DNA of 5,559 nucleotides from Hyphomonas sp. (GTDB lineage: Bacteria; Pseudomonadota; Alphaproteobacteria; Caulobacterales; Hyphomonadaceae): assembly GCA_024743015.1 (NCBI GenBank), contig JANSXJ010000248.1, positions 1 to 5,559 of the forward strand, written 5' to 3'. Below are positions 1-4,862 of the stretch, piece by piece; the first letter of the stretch is position 1; every line of letters begins with the position of its first letter. Below the pieces are notes generated by a model. That model was not told the origin of the DNA and made no database searches. It saw nothing but the letters and a program-made list of their open reading frames with translations. A program made the position numbers and the translations under genes.

Positions 1-45
1 GGGCGCTACAGAAGTCGTAGAAAGATGTTCCCCGTGTTAGAGATA

Positions 46-60
46 CTGCAACCGTTGCAG
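46..60. promoter_or_regulatory. 15-bp perfect palindrome, candidate operator
   Basis: CTGCAAC-C-GTTGCAG: two perfect 7-bp arms around a single central base. Compact symmetry of this kind is typical of a site bound by a homodimeric repressor. It is 180 bp upstream of the DUF1697 start and no regulator gene is adjacent, so the regulator and the controlled gene are unknown. It may belong to a gene beyond the left edge. The symmetry is read directly from sequence; operator function is inferred. Confidence 0.4.
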
Positions 61-110
61 GGCATGGATTTCTAGCCTGCGCACGAGCGAGGAATGTTGT
101 TTCCATGCCC
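60..110. repeat. 9-bp inverted repeat with 33-bp spacer
   Basis: GGGCATGGA at 60-68 and TCCATGCCC at 102-110 are exact reverse complements. The left arm begins on the last base of the palindrome at 46-60. The loop is long for a terminator and no T-run follows, so it is more likely a pair of separated protein-binding half-sites, the stem of a structured RNA, or the ends of a small remnant element. Function unknown. Confidence 0.35.
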
Positions 111-239
111 CACGTTGAAGCCGAGTTTTCACACAGCCTCCGGACATAAGGAATGGCCGAAATGCAGACAAAGGGCCCGTTGTTCTTGTCTACCCGGATG
201 GCGGCTTTCATGATTTGTGATAGTCTGCATGGTATCCAT

Positions 240-758
240 ATGCGAACGCTCATAGCCCTTTTACGTGCCGTCAATGTCGGGGGAACCGGCAAGCTCCCCA
301 TGGCCGAACTGCGCTCAATGGCCGAAGCAGCAGGCTTTGCAGATGTTCGCACCTATATTCAGTCAGGGAATTTGATATTTTCATCAGCCGATGAGCTATC
401 GGTGGTAAGAAAGGCGCTGGAAAAACGGCTTGCGGACTATGCGGGAAAGCCGGTCGGTGTTCTCCTGCGCACTGCAAACGAGATGCAGGAAGTCCTCATC
501 GCTAATCCCTTTGCGGATGCCGAACCGAGCAAAGTAGGCGTCCTATTTCTTGACGCGTCACCACCGCCCGCCACCACCGAGACCTTAAAGGGTCAAGCAG
601 ACGAAGAGGTTGCCCTTGGGCAACGGGAAGTCTTCATCCACTATCCGTCTGGAATGGGGCGATCGAAATTACAGTTGCCAGCGCTGTCGGCAATGTCCGA
701 AGGCACCACGCGCAATATCAACACGGTGACGAAACTCGTGAAAATGGCGACCGAGTAA
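240..758 (+). CDS. DUF1697 family protein
   Basis: A 172-residue protein matching the DUF1697 family, which is widespread in bacteria and has no established biochemical role. The N-terminus has the family signature: a hydrophobic strand leading into LLRAVNVGG (residues 7-15), then the MAELR helix and a YIQSGNLIF strand (39-47). The C-terminus carries the conserved TTRNINTVTKL block (156-166); most members have Trp where this one has Ile160. Length is normal for the family (about 170-185), so it looks intact. I chose the ATG at 240 because family members begin two to four residues before the first strand. The ATG at 153 would add an unrelated leader. No clear Shine-Dalgarno precedes 240. The gene stands alone, converging on the flavin reductase gene. 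No signal peptide or membrane segment is visible, so it is probably cytoplasmic. The family call is strong; the function is unknown. Confidence 0.9.
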   Translation: MRTLIALLRAVNVGGTGKLPMAELRSMAEAAGFADVRTYIQSGNLIFSSADELSVVRKALEKRLADYAGKPVGVLLRTANEMQEVLIANPFADAEPSKVGVLFLDASPPPATTETLKGQADEEVALGQREVFIHYPSGMGRSKLQLPALSAMSEGTTRNINTVTKLVKMATE

Positions 759-774
759 AGAGGCCCCTGCGCCA

Positions 775-802
775 ATGCCGCCATTCGTGCAAGTGGCGGC
801 AT
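775..802 (+). terminator. Candidate terminator hairpin after the DUF1697 gene
   Basis: ATGCCGCCA (775-783) and TGGCGGCAT (794-802) form a perfect 9-bp stem. A further T-G and T-A pair inside leaves a 6-nt loop. It starts 17 bp after the DUF1697 stop, the expected place for a terminator. The sequence that follows (CGTTCAAATTG) lacks a true T-run, so it would be a poor classical intrinsic terminator. It may instead protect the 3' end, or terminate with other factors. Confidence 0.45.
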
Positions 803-992
803 CGTTCAAATTGGGCTCGCAGTTCACATCAGGCCAGCGCCTGGCCCTGGCGGCACAGAAGACACAATGAAACGGCGGGTTTGCGGCGAGCAGGCACTGA
901 GCTGGCTGTGTTCAACTCCTGCGTTGACGCCGAAGCGCGGTCCAGAGGACTTTGAGTTTTGAAAGCGCCGGAATTCTGGCTCGTTTTGTCGT
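803..992. other. Convergent intergenic gap with a small hairpin
   Basis: About 190 bp between the hairpin after the DUF1697 gene and the stop codon of the flavin reductase gene. It contains a perfect 6-bp inverted repeat, GGCCAG-CGC-CTGGCC (832-846), that could fold in transcripts from either strand, but no T-run follows in either direction. I see no gene, promoter or mobile-element end here. Confidence 0.4.
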
Positions 993-1559
993 TCAATTGA
1001 CCGACAGATCGCGCTGTCGCGCCACCCTCAATGCCGTGGCCCACCAGCCAAGATCGCGGACCATTGTATCGACGGCATCAGCGGCAGGCTTCGACGGGCT
1101 GAAACCCCTTTCGTTGATGTCGTTCCAAGGGTTTGCAAGGGCCACACCGGCCCGAACGCTGACCATCGAAAGCTCCGCAACGACTTGCCGGAGCTGTTCG
1201 ACGGCACGGATGCCTCCCGCCATTCCTCCATAAGAGACGAAAGCGACAGGCTTGCGGCCCCATTCATCATAGGCCGTGTCGAGGATCAGCTTCACGGTGG
1301 ACGGAAAGCTGTGATTGTATTCGGGCGTCAGCACGATAAAGCCATCCGCCTCGCTTATCCTTCGCCTGAAGTCGGCCACTGCCGTCGTTTCTTCGGCCAT
1401 AAACCGCGGCGGGAGTTTGAGCTCGAGCGGGTCCATGACATCCACGTCCAGCCCGGGCATCTCTGCCAACTCGCTCTGGACCCATTTACCGATCACAGCG
1501 CATAGACGGTTCTCGCGGTCGCTTCCGTAGATCAGTGCGATCTTCAGCTTTTCTTTCAT
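993..1559 (-). CDS. NADPH-dependent FMN reductase family flavoprotein
   Basis: A 188-residue flavodoxin-like protein of the NADPH-dependent FMN reductase family, which includes SsuE-, azoreductase- and chromate/quinone reductase-like members. Such enzymes pass hydride from NAD(P)H through bound FMN to flavins, quinones, azo dyes or metals. Visible marks: beta-strand IALIYGS (7-13) with S13, R15 and R18 forming a phosphate-binding loop; LTPEYNHSFPSTVK (77-90), the family's PEYN flavin-contact block; and VSYGGMAGG (108-116) for the isoalloxazine ring. Length is typical. The ATG at 1559 was chosen because GGAG lies 6 nt upstream and the first strand starts right after it; further upstream the frame runs antisense to the divergent gene. 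It diverges from a HxlR regulator across 85 bp, an arrangement also seen for electrophile-inducible reductases, so repression by that regulator is likely. The exact substrate cannot be told from sequence. Confidence 0.92.
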   Translation of the reverse strand: MKEKLKIALIYGSDRENRLCAVIGKWVQSELAEMPGLDVDVMDPLELKLPPRFMAEETTAVADFRRRISEADGFIVLTPEYNHSFPSTVKLILDTAYDEWGRKPVAFVSYGGMAGGIRAVEQLRQVVAELSMVSVRAGVALANPWNDINERGFSPSKPAADAVDTMVRDLGWWATALRVARQRDLSVN

Positions 1560-1581
1560 TTGGTGCTCCAGAGTTTCGAAC

Positions 1582-1604
1582 GCAGCTTTTGTATTGTAAG
1601 CTGC
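1582..1604. promoter_or_regulatory. Candidate HxlR operator in the divergent promoter
   Basis: GCAGCTT (1582-1588), a 9-bp spacer, then AAGCTGC (1598-1604): perfect 7-bp arms. It lies in the 85-bp gap between the reductase and HxlR starts. Arms separated by a short AT-rich spacer suit a dimeric winged-helix repressor. Its position, 23 bp from the reductase start and 41 bp from the regulator start, would let one bound dimer control both genes. The symmetry is seen; binding by the adjacent HxlR protein is inferred. Confidence 0.5.
1593..1598 (-). promoter_or_regulatory. Possible -10 box of the reductase promoter
   Basis: Read on the minus strand this is TACAAT, five of six bases of the sigma-70 -10 consensus, 34 bp before the reductase ATG. 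It sits in the spacer of the inverted repeat at 1582-1604, so a bound repressor would block it. No good -35 hexamer is visible at 16-18 bp, so the assignment is tentative. On the plus strand the overlapping TTGTAA (1594-1599) could be a -35 for the regulator, with a weak -10 near 1617-1624. Confidence 0.25.
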
Positions 1605-1610
1605 TTGTCG

Positions 1611-1631
1611 TTGAGAAGTATGGTTCTTCAA
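1611..1631. repeat. Second, bulged inverted repeat in the divergent promoter
   Basis: TTGAGAA (1611-1617) pairs with TTC-T-TCAA (1624-1631), giving seven base pairs with one extra T. It lies just upstream of the HxlR ribosome-binding site. It could be a lower-affinity second site for autoregulation, or a chance AT-rich symmetry. Confidence 0.25.
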
Positions 1632-1644
1632 CTCGGGAGCTGAC

Positions 1645-2025
1645 ATGGATGTAAGTGACGTTGAGAAACGGAGCCCACATGACCCTGCGCGGGCCGACTG
1701 CCCCGGGCGGGACATCTTCGAGACGGTGACGAACCGGTGGACATTCCTGATCCTGTGGTGTCTGCGAACCGGCCCGCTGCGCTTTTTTGAGCTGCGTGAC
1801 ACGGTCGAAGGGATCAGTGAGCGGGTGTTGTCGGAGAATCTGAAGAAGCTGGCGCGCGACGGGCTTGTTGAGCGCCATGTCGAACCGACACGTCCCCCCA
1901 AGGTCAGCTACACACTCACGCCTATTGGCGAGGAATTGACCAATGTCGTACAGCAACTCGCGAATTGGATCGATCAGCGTACACCGGACATCGAGCGAGC
2001 GAGACTTAGACACGATGCCAATTGA
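1645..2025 (+). CDS. HxlR-family winged-helix regulator, probable thiol sensor
   Basis: A 126-residue HxlR-family (MarR-like) DNA-binding protein. The fold can be followed: first helix with TNRWTFLIL (29-37), LRFFELR (45-51), the recognition region ISERVLSENLKKLARDGLVER (57-77), and the wing VEPTRPPKVSYTLTPIGEEL (79-98). Cys19 in DCPGRD precedes the first DNA-binding helix, as in the redox-sensing HxlR proteins YodB, HypR and QorR, where an N-terminal cysteine senses quinones, diamide or hypochlorite. Cys39 is a second thiol. A Shine-Dalgarno GGGAG (1635-1639) lies 5 nt before the ATG. The gene is divergent from the flavin reductase, whose promoter it probably represses, and it probably also controls itself through the inverted repeats between them. 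The stop codon lies in the first unit of a diverged tandem duplication. The family call is firm; the ligand and redox role are inferred. Confidence 0.93.
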   Translation: MDVSDVEKRSPHDPARADCPGRDIFETVTNRWTFLILWCLRTGPLRFFELRDTVEGISERVLSENLKKLARDGLVERHVEPTRPPKVSYTLTPIGEELTNVVQQLANWIDQRTPDIERARLRHDAN

Positions 2026-2097
2026 ACGTTGCGATCGGACTGTAATTCGTTATGCCAATTGGACGGCCAGTTGCTATCCAGACGGCTGTAATGAGTT
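2015..2097. repeat. Diverged tandem duplication over the HxlR stop codon
   Basis: Two adjacent units, 2015-2051 and 2052-2097, share three blocks in the same order. ATGCCAATTG(A/G)ACG at 2015-2028 and 2052-2065 matches 13 of 14. TTGC(G/T)ATC at 2029-2036 and 2071-2078 matches 7 of 8. CTGTAAT at 2040-2046 and 2086-2092 is exact. Extra bases in unit 2 shift the offset from 37 to 42 to 46 bp. The first unit includes the last codons and TGA of the HxlR gene. It looks like an old local duplication that has since gained small insertions. Confidence 0.45.
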
Positions 2098-2207
2098 CAG
2101 ATTGGAAGGGCTGGGAAGGCTGCAAAGCAGGATGGTGCGACATCGCGGACGACGATTTTCTGCATCCTGTCACCAGCGTATTGATCTCCTCAGCTGATTG
2201 GCAATGA
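2052..2207 (+). other. Possible small ORF, 51 codons (or 38 from the ATG at 2091)
   Basis: The 207-bp gap between the HxlR and ASCH genes holds no recognised gene. One forward frame is open from ATG 2052 to TGA 2205-2207. From an internal ATG at 2091 it would give a Trp-rich peptide with DWKGWEGCKAGWCDI near its start. Against coding: about half of third positions are G or C, with no bias toward coding use, no convincing ribosome-binding site precedes either ATG, and the first half lies in the duplicated segment. I know no family that it matches. The stretch may equally be a leader for the ASCH gene or non-functional spacer. Confidence 0.15.
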
Positions 2208-2232
2208 GACGACCGCAACCTGTTCTCCACAC

Positions 2233-2826
2233 ATGCTGATAAAACGCAAAGTGCTTGATCGCATCGCTGCAGGAGACGTTGATCTTGCGTTCCGGTGGTG
2301 GAAGCGACCCACGGTAAAGGCCGGCGGACGGCTTCGGACCGCCGTTGGCGAACTGGCGATCACCGATGTCGACGCCATCGATCCAGCCTCACTGACGCAG
2401 GACGATTCCCGGCGCGCCGGATATCAGACATTGGAGGCGCTCAAAGCGGACCTTGCAGCGCGGCCGGACAGCGCGCTTTACAGGATCGCGATGCGCTACC
2501 ATGGGCAAGACAGCAGGATCGAGCTGCGCGAGGATGCAGAACTGTCGGACGACCAGTGTTCCGAGGTGCTGGCGCGTTTGAATCGCCTTGATCAAAAGGC
2601 GGGATCGAAAGCGCTGTCCCCGAGAATTCTCGATCTCATAGGCAATTGGCCGGAACGGCGCGCGCAGGAGCTGGCCAATGAGGTCAGAATGGAAAAGCAG
2701 GACTTCAAACGACACGTTCGCAAGTTGAAGGAACTGGGTCTAACCGAGAGCCTCCCAGTTGGATACAGGCTTTCTCCAAGAGGACAGCGCCTGCTCGAGT
2801 TCGCGCGAAATCAGGATAGGCTCTGA
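2233..2826 (+). CDS. ASCH-domain protein with C-terminal winged helix
   Basis: A 197-residue protein in two parts. Residues 1-90 resemble an ASCH domain, a PUA-like beta-barrel family thought to bind RNA or modified nucleotides. Seen are the opening helix VLDRIAAGDVDLAFRWWKRP (7-26), the strand pair around GGRLRTAVGELAITDVDAI (31-49), the segment LTQDDSRRAGY (54-64) followed by a short helix, and a closing LYRIAMRYHG strand (82-91). Residues 91-127 are an acidic-then-basic linker. Residues 128-190 look like a winged helix: ILDLIGNWPERRAQELANEV (132-151), then DFKRHVRKLKELGL (157-170) as recognition helix, then VGYRLSPRGQRLL (176-188) as wing. The ATG at 2233 is the only plausible start after the stop at 2182; its Shine-Dalgarno is weak. 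The gene is alone on its strand and convergent with the VOC gene 49 bp away. Possible roles are an RNA- or nucleotide-responsive transcription factor or a tRNA-linked protein. Domain calls are by eye; function is unknown. Confidence 0.8.
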   Translation: MLIKRKVLDRIAAGDVDLAFRWWKRPTVKAGGRLRTAVGELAITDVDAIDPASLTQDDSRRAGYQTLEALKADLAARPDSALYRIAMRYHGQDSRIELREDAELSDDQCSEVLARLNRLDQKAGSKALSPRILDLIGNWPERRAQELANEVRMEKQDFKRHVRKLKELGLTESLPVGYRLSPRGQRLLEFARNQDRL

Positions 2827-2875
2827 CGGGCTTCCTGGGCCGGAACGAGGCCAAGGGCCTGGGCTGGCGAAGCGA

Positions 2876-3280
2876 CTAGTCTTTCACCGATGGCCAGTAG
2901 GTTCCAAAACTCCAGAGGTTGTCTTCCGGGTCTCGGCACACGAACTCCCGTGATCCATAATCTGTGTCATGGAGCTCCATTTCGATGGAAGCCTCCGCTG
3001 CGCGGACCTTGTCGTAGAGATCATCGAGGTTTTCGACAGCGACATAGAGCGCATCCGTCCGTCTGCCGGCCCTGTCGCCGACGAGCTTCCCATAGTCGTC
3101 GTCCTGCGCTTGGCCCAACATCACAATCGACGAGCCGAGCGAGAGCTGCACATGGGCGAGAGAACCATCTTCGTTCCGGTAGAGCGCGTGTTCGGCAAAC
3201 CCGATCACACCCGTCAGCCAGGCGATGGCCGCATCGGCGTCGTGATACCGGAGGGTGGGGAAGATGCAGGGAGGCGTCAT
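2876..3280 (-). CDS. VOC family (glyoxalase/bleomycin-resistance-like) protein
   Basis: A 134-residue protein of the vicinal-oxygen-chelate superfamily, which includes glyoxalase I, ring-cleaving dioxygenases, antibiotic-binding proteins and PhnB-like proteins. Two beta-alpha-beta-beta-beta modules are visible. The first has PTLRYHDADAAIAWLTGVIGF (8-28) and the HVQLSLGSSIVML strands (43-55). The second has ALYVAVENLDDLYDKVRAA (77-95) and the closing REFVCRDPEDNLWSFGTYW (111-129). His43 and an acidic residue near 101-102 could take part in metal binding, but whether the metal site is complete is unclear. The ATG at 3280 starts just before the first strand, as usual, with a weak GGA 8 nt upstream. 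It follows an AraC-family gene on the same strand after 75 bp, suggesting co-expression or activation by that regulator. The superfamily is clear; catalytic versus drug-binding role cannot be decided. Confidence 0.9.
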   Translation of the reverse strand: MTPPCIFPTLRYHDADAAIAWLTGVIGFAEHALYRNEDGSLAHVQLSLGSSIVMLGQAQDDDYGKLVGDRAGRRTDALYVAVENLDDLYDKVRAAEASIEMELHDTDYGSREFVCRDPEDNLWSFGTYWPSVKD

Positions 3281-3355
3281 AAGATCGATCCGTCTGTGAG
3301 TATGGTGACACGATAGATCGGATTTCCGGGCTTGAATTGAAGATTTCGGAACTGA

Positions 3356-4159
3356 TCAGAGATCCAGGCGCGGCTCCGATGGCTGTGTCCGTTGCGCCCA
3401 GGCAGATGGCGGCTGGCCGGCCAGGTCCTGGAACTCGCGGATCAGGTGGGACTGGTCCGCATAGCCCGCTTCGGCTGCAATCGCCGCCCAGCCGATCTCT
3501 CCAGACCCCAGCGCAAGGGTCCGCGCCCGCTGAAACCGGAGCATGCGCGCCGCCGCCACGGGACGAAGTCCGGTCTCTTGACGAAACTGTGTACTGAGAT
3601 GGCGCGTGCTCCAGCCGATGGCGGCTGCGGTCGCCGATATAGTGTTTCCCCGGGCCAGCAGGTGCCATGCTTGCCGAATGGGGATGGAGCCGTTGTGACC
3701 AAATCTTGGTGCCAGAAACCGCTCGATCAGATCGAAGCGCACCTGCCATTCCGTCGCGCTATGAAGTTGGTCGTGTATCGCGTCATACGCGCCACCGAAT
3801 TGGTCGACAGCACTCAGGTCCACCACCTGAGACGCAAGCTCCGCGGCGGCGCCCCCGAACAGGCGCACAGCGCCAAGCGGCGTCAGGTCGACCTGTATCA
3901 GCTCAGCCCGTCCATCGCAGGATACGCTCACCGGGCCAGGGAAAAGACCGGCGGTGAAACTGAAAGCCCGAGTGCCATCGCCCTTGCGTCCGAGCCTTAT
4001 GTCCCAAGGCTCGCCAAGATTGAACACGATTGGAAAGACAAGTTCGGCCGTCTCCAGAAAACGGCTCGGTTCCGTCTTCGAGCAATATCCTGATATGCGT
4101 GCGACCAACCCCGTCAAAGCACGGGACGGTGTGCGAGAGATGAAGGTGACATCGGCCAT
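3356..4159 (-). CDS. AraC-family transcriptional regulator
   Basis: A 267-residue regulator. The N-terminal part (about 1-150) is a divergent ligand-sensing domain of the beta-rich type found in many uncharacterised AraC proteins, including FSFTAGLFPGP (66-76) and IQVDLTPLGAVRLFG (88-102). The C-terminal part (about 158-256) has both AraC helix-turn-helix motifs. The first is around ISATAAAIGWSTRHLSTQFRQ (174-194). The second is around WAAIAAEAGYADQSHLIREF (224-243), followed by the family's closing GQPPSAW (248-254). Both helices look intact. The ATG at 4159 gives normal length; an overlapping ATG at 4163 is out of frame, and no strong Shine-Dalgarno is present. The gene precedes the VOC gene by 75 bp on the same strand and diverges from the DHFR-like gene, so either could be a target. 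The effector is unknown. Confidence 0.92.
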   Translation of the reverse strand: MADVTFISRTPSRALTGLVARISGYCSKTEPSRFLETAELVFPIVFNLGEPWDIRLGRKGDGTRAFSFTAGLFPGPVSVSCDGRAELIQVDLTPLGAVRLFGGAAAELASQVVDLSAVDQFGGAYDAIHDQLHSATEWQVRFDLIERFLAPRFGHNGSIPIRQAWHLLARGNTISATAAAIGWSTRHLSTQFRQETGLRPVAAARMLRFQRARTLALGSGEIGWAAIAAEAGYADQSHLIREFQDLAGQPPSAWAQRTQPSEPRLDL

Positions 4160-4193
4160 GCATGCAGCTTAGCAAGTTGCCTGCGTCCATTTC

Positions 4194-4206
4194 TACCGAG
4201 CCGGTA
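4194..4206. promoter_or_regulatory. Short palindrome TACCG-AGC-CGGTA
   Basis: Perfect 5-bp arms around a 3-bp centre, 35 bp upstream of the AraC start and about 100 bp upstream of the DHFR-like start. It could be an operator for the araC-type gene. Because AraC proteins usually bind direct rather than inverted repeats, a different regulator or chance is as likely. Confidence 0.2.
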
Positions 4207-4241
4207 TCGCTTTTGGTCTGCTGGTAGTGAAGCGCTTTTGC

Positions 4242-4288
4242 ACTTGCAAGTCACGCGTCTCCGGTTAAACTGCTTGCGTTATGCAAGT
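4242..4288. promoter_or_regulatory. Paired CTTGCAAG-type palindromes, candidate operators
   Basis: ACTTGCAAGT (4242-4251) is a perfect 10-bp palindrome. Thirty-odd bases on, CTTGC-GTTAT-GCAAG (4273-4287) repeats the half-sites with a 5-bp spacer. The outer arms, CACTTGCA (4241-4248) and TGCAAGTG (4282-4289), form a perfect 8-bp inverted repeat across the pair. Centres are about 33.5 bp apart, close to three helical turns, so two dimers could lie on one DNA face. The likely ligand is the HxlR protein encoded at the end of this operon, acting on its own promoter. No convincing -35/-10 pair could be set, although TTAAAC (4265-4270) lies between the two sites. Confidence 0.45.
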
Positions 4289-4304
4289 GGATTAAAGGTG
4301 CGCC

Positions 4305-4862
4305 ATGAGGAAGCTTATAATTTGGGATTTAATGACGCTTGATGGCTGCTTCGAAGGGCCATCGCCTTGGTCGTTGGACTTCCACGGTTTGGTGTGGGGT
4401 GAAGAACTGGAAGCCTTTTCCCTGGAGCAGCTCGATGACGTCGGAACACTGCTGTTCGGCCGACGCACGTTCGAGGGAATGGCGGCTCATTGGTCAAACG
4501 AGACCGGAGCGATCGCAGATCGTATGAACGCCGTGGAGAAAGTCGCAGCAACGCGCAAAGGAACGAGCGCAAAATGGGCCAATGCGCGCATTTTCCAGGG
4601 CGAGATCGCCGACGAAATTGCTGCGCTCAAGGCAGAGGACGACAAGAAGGACATATTCATATTCGGCAGCGCCGATCTGACCGCGACACTTCTTGATATG
4701 AATGCCGTCGACGAAATCCGGGTTTGTCTCGTCCCGACGGTGCTGGGCGGCGGCAATCCTCTTTTCAAAGCCGGCGGCGCCCGCAAGGACTTCAAGCTGA
4801 TCGAGTCGCGCCCGTTCCAATCCGGTGGTGTGCTGCTTCGCTATGCCCGAGCCGAAGCCTAA
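4305..4862 (+). CDS. Dihydrofolate reductase-fold (RibD C-terminal-like) protein
   Basis: A 185-residue protein of the DHFR/RibD-C superfamily, NADPH-binding reductases that include true DHFR, the riboflavin-pathway RibD reductase domain and many uncharacterised YwjB/YyaP-like members. Visible marks: the opening strand KLIIWDLMTLDGCFEGP (3-19), equivalent to the family's SLDG loop; LLFGRRTFEGM (49-59); the nucleotide-binding strand and loop IFIFGSADLTATLL (117-130); and VPTVLGGGNPLF (143-154). Length is typical of stand-alone members. The start is set by AAGGTG (4295-4300), 4 nt before the ATG. The last 20 bp overlap the start of the downstream HxlR gene, so the two are co-transcribed and probably translationally coupled. 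It probably reduces a pterin-, flavin- or other small substrate and may be induced under stress. Being neither folA nor a full ribD, it is left without a symbol. Confidence 0.92.
   Translation: MRKLIIWDLMTLDGCFEGPSPWSLDFHGLVWGEELEAFSLEQLDDVGTLLFGRRTFEGMAAHWSNETGAIADRMNAVEKVAATRKGTSAKWANARIFQGEIADEIAALKAEDDKKDIFIFGSADLTATLLDMNAVDEIRVCLVPTVLGGGNPLFKAGGARKDFKLIESRPFQSGGVLLRYARAEA

Larger units (their letters stand above)
1..239. other. Non-coding region upstream of the DUF1697 gene
   Basis: No convincing gene is visible here. One forward frame is open from the window edge to a TAG at 73-75 (24 codons, Arg-rich, no recognisable motif); it could be the tail of a truncated gene but I cannot support that. 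An in-frame ATG at 153 would extend the downstream DUF1697 protein by 29 residues. That extension matches nothing in the family, and its AAGGA sits directly against the ATG with no spacer, so I treat it as non-coding. The palindromes in this stretch are listed separately. Confidence 0.5.

Noticed and set aside
153..239. Upstream ATG extension of the DUF1697 protein
   Set aside because: The 29 added residues match nothing in the family, and the AAGGA touches the ATG with no spacer. The family's first strand begins just after the ATG at 240.
1562..1901. N-terminal extension of the flavin reductase reading frame on the minus strand
   Set aside because: It runs antisense through the HxlR gene and has no family similarity. 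The ATG at 1559 has a good GGAG site and begins right at the flavodoxin-like first strand.
1486..2013. Long open frame antisense to the HxlR gene
   Set aside because: It overlaps two well-supported genes, has no recognisable motif, and is explained as a shadow of the HxlR coding frame.
2006..2230. 74-codon minus-strand frame in the HxlR-ASCH gap
   Set aside because: It has no ribosome site or known motif, and part of it simply reads the tandem duplication in reverse.
2848..2860. AGGCC-AAG-GGCCT hairpin between the convergent ASCH and VOC genes as a terminator
   Set aside because: The stem is only 5 bp, with no T-run on either strand. It is expected by chance in such GC-rich spacer.
3021..3749. 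242-codon minus-strand frame across the VOC and AraC genes
   Set aside because: Arg/Pro/Ser-rich out-of-frame translation overlapping two clear family members; a GC-rich shadow.
4164..4170. GCAGCTT, identical to one arm of the inverted repeat at 1582-1604
   Set aside because: A single 7-mer without its partner arm; chance recurrence is likely in 5.5 kb.
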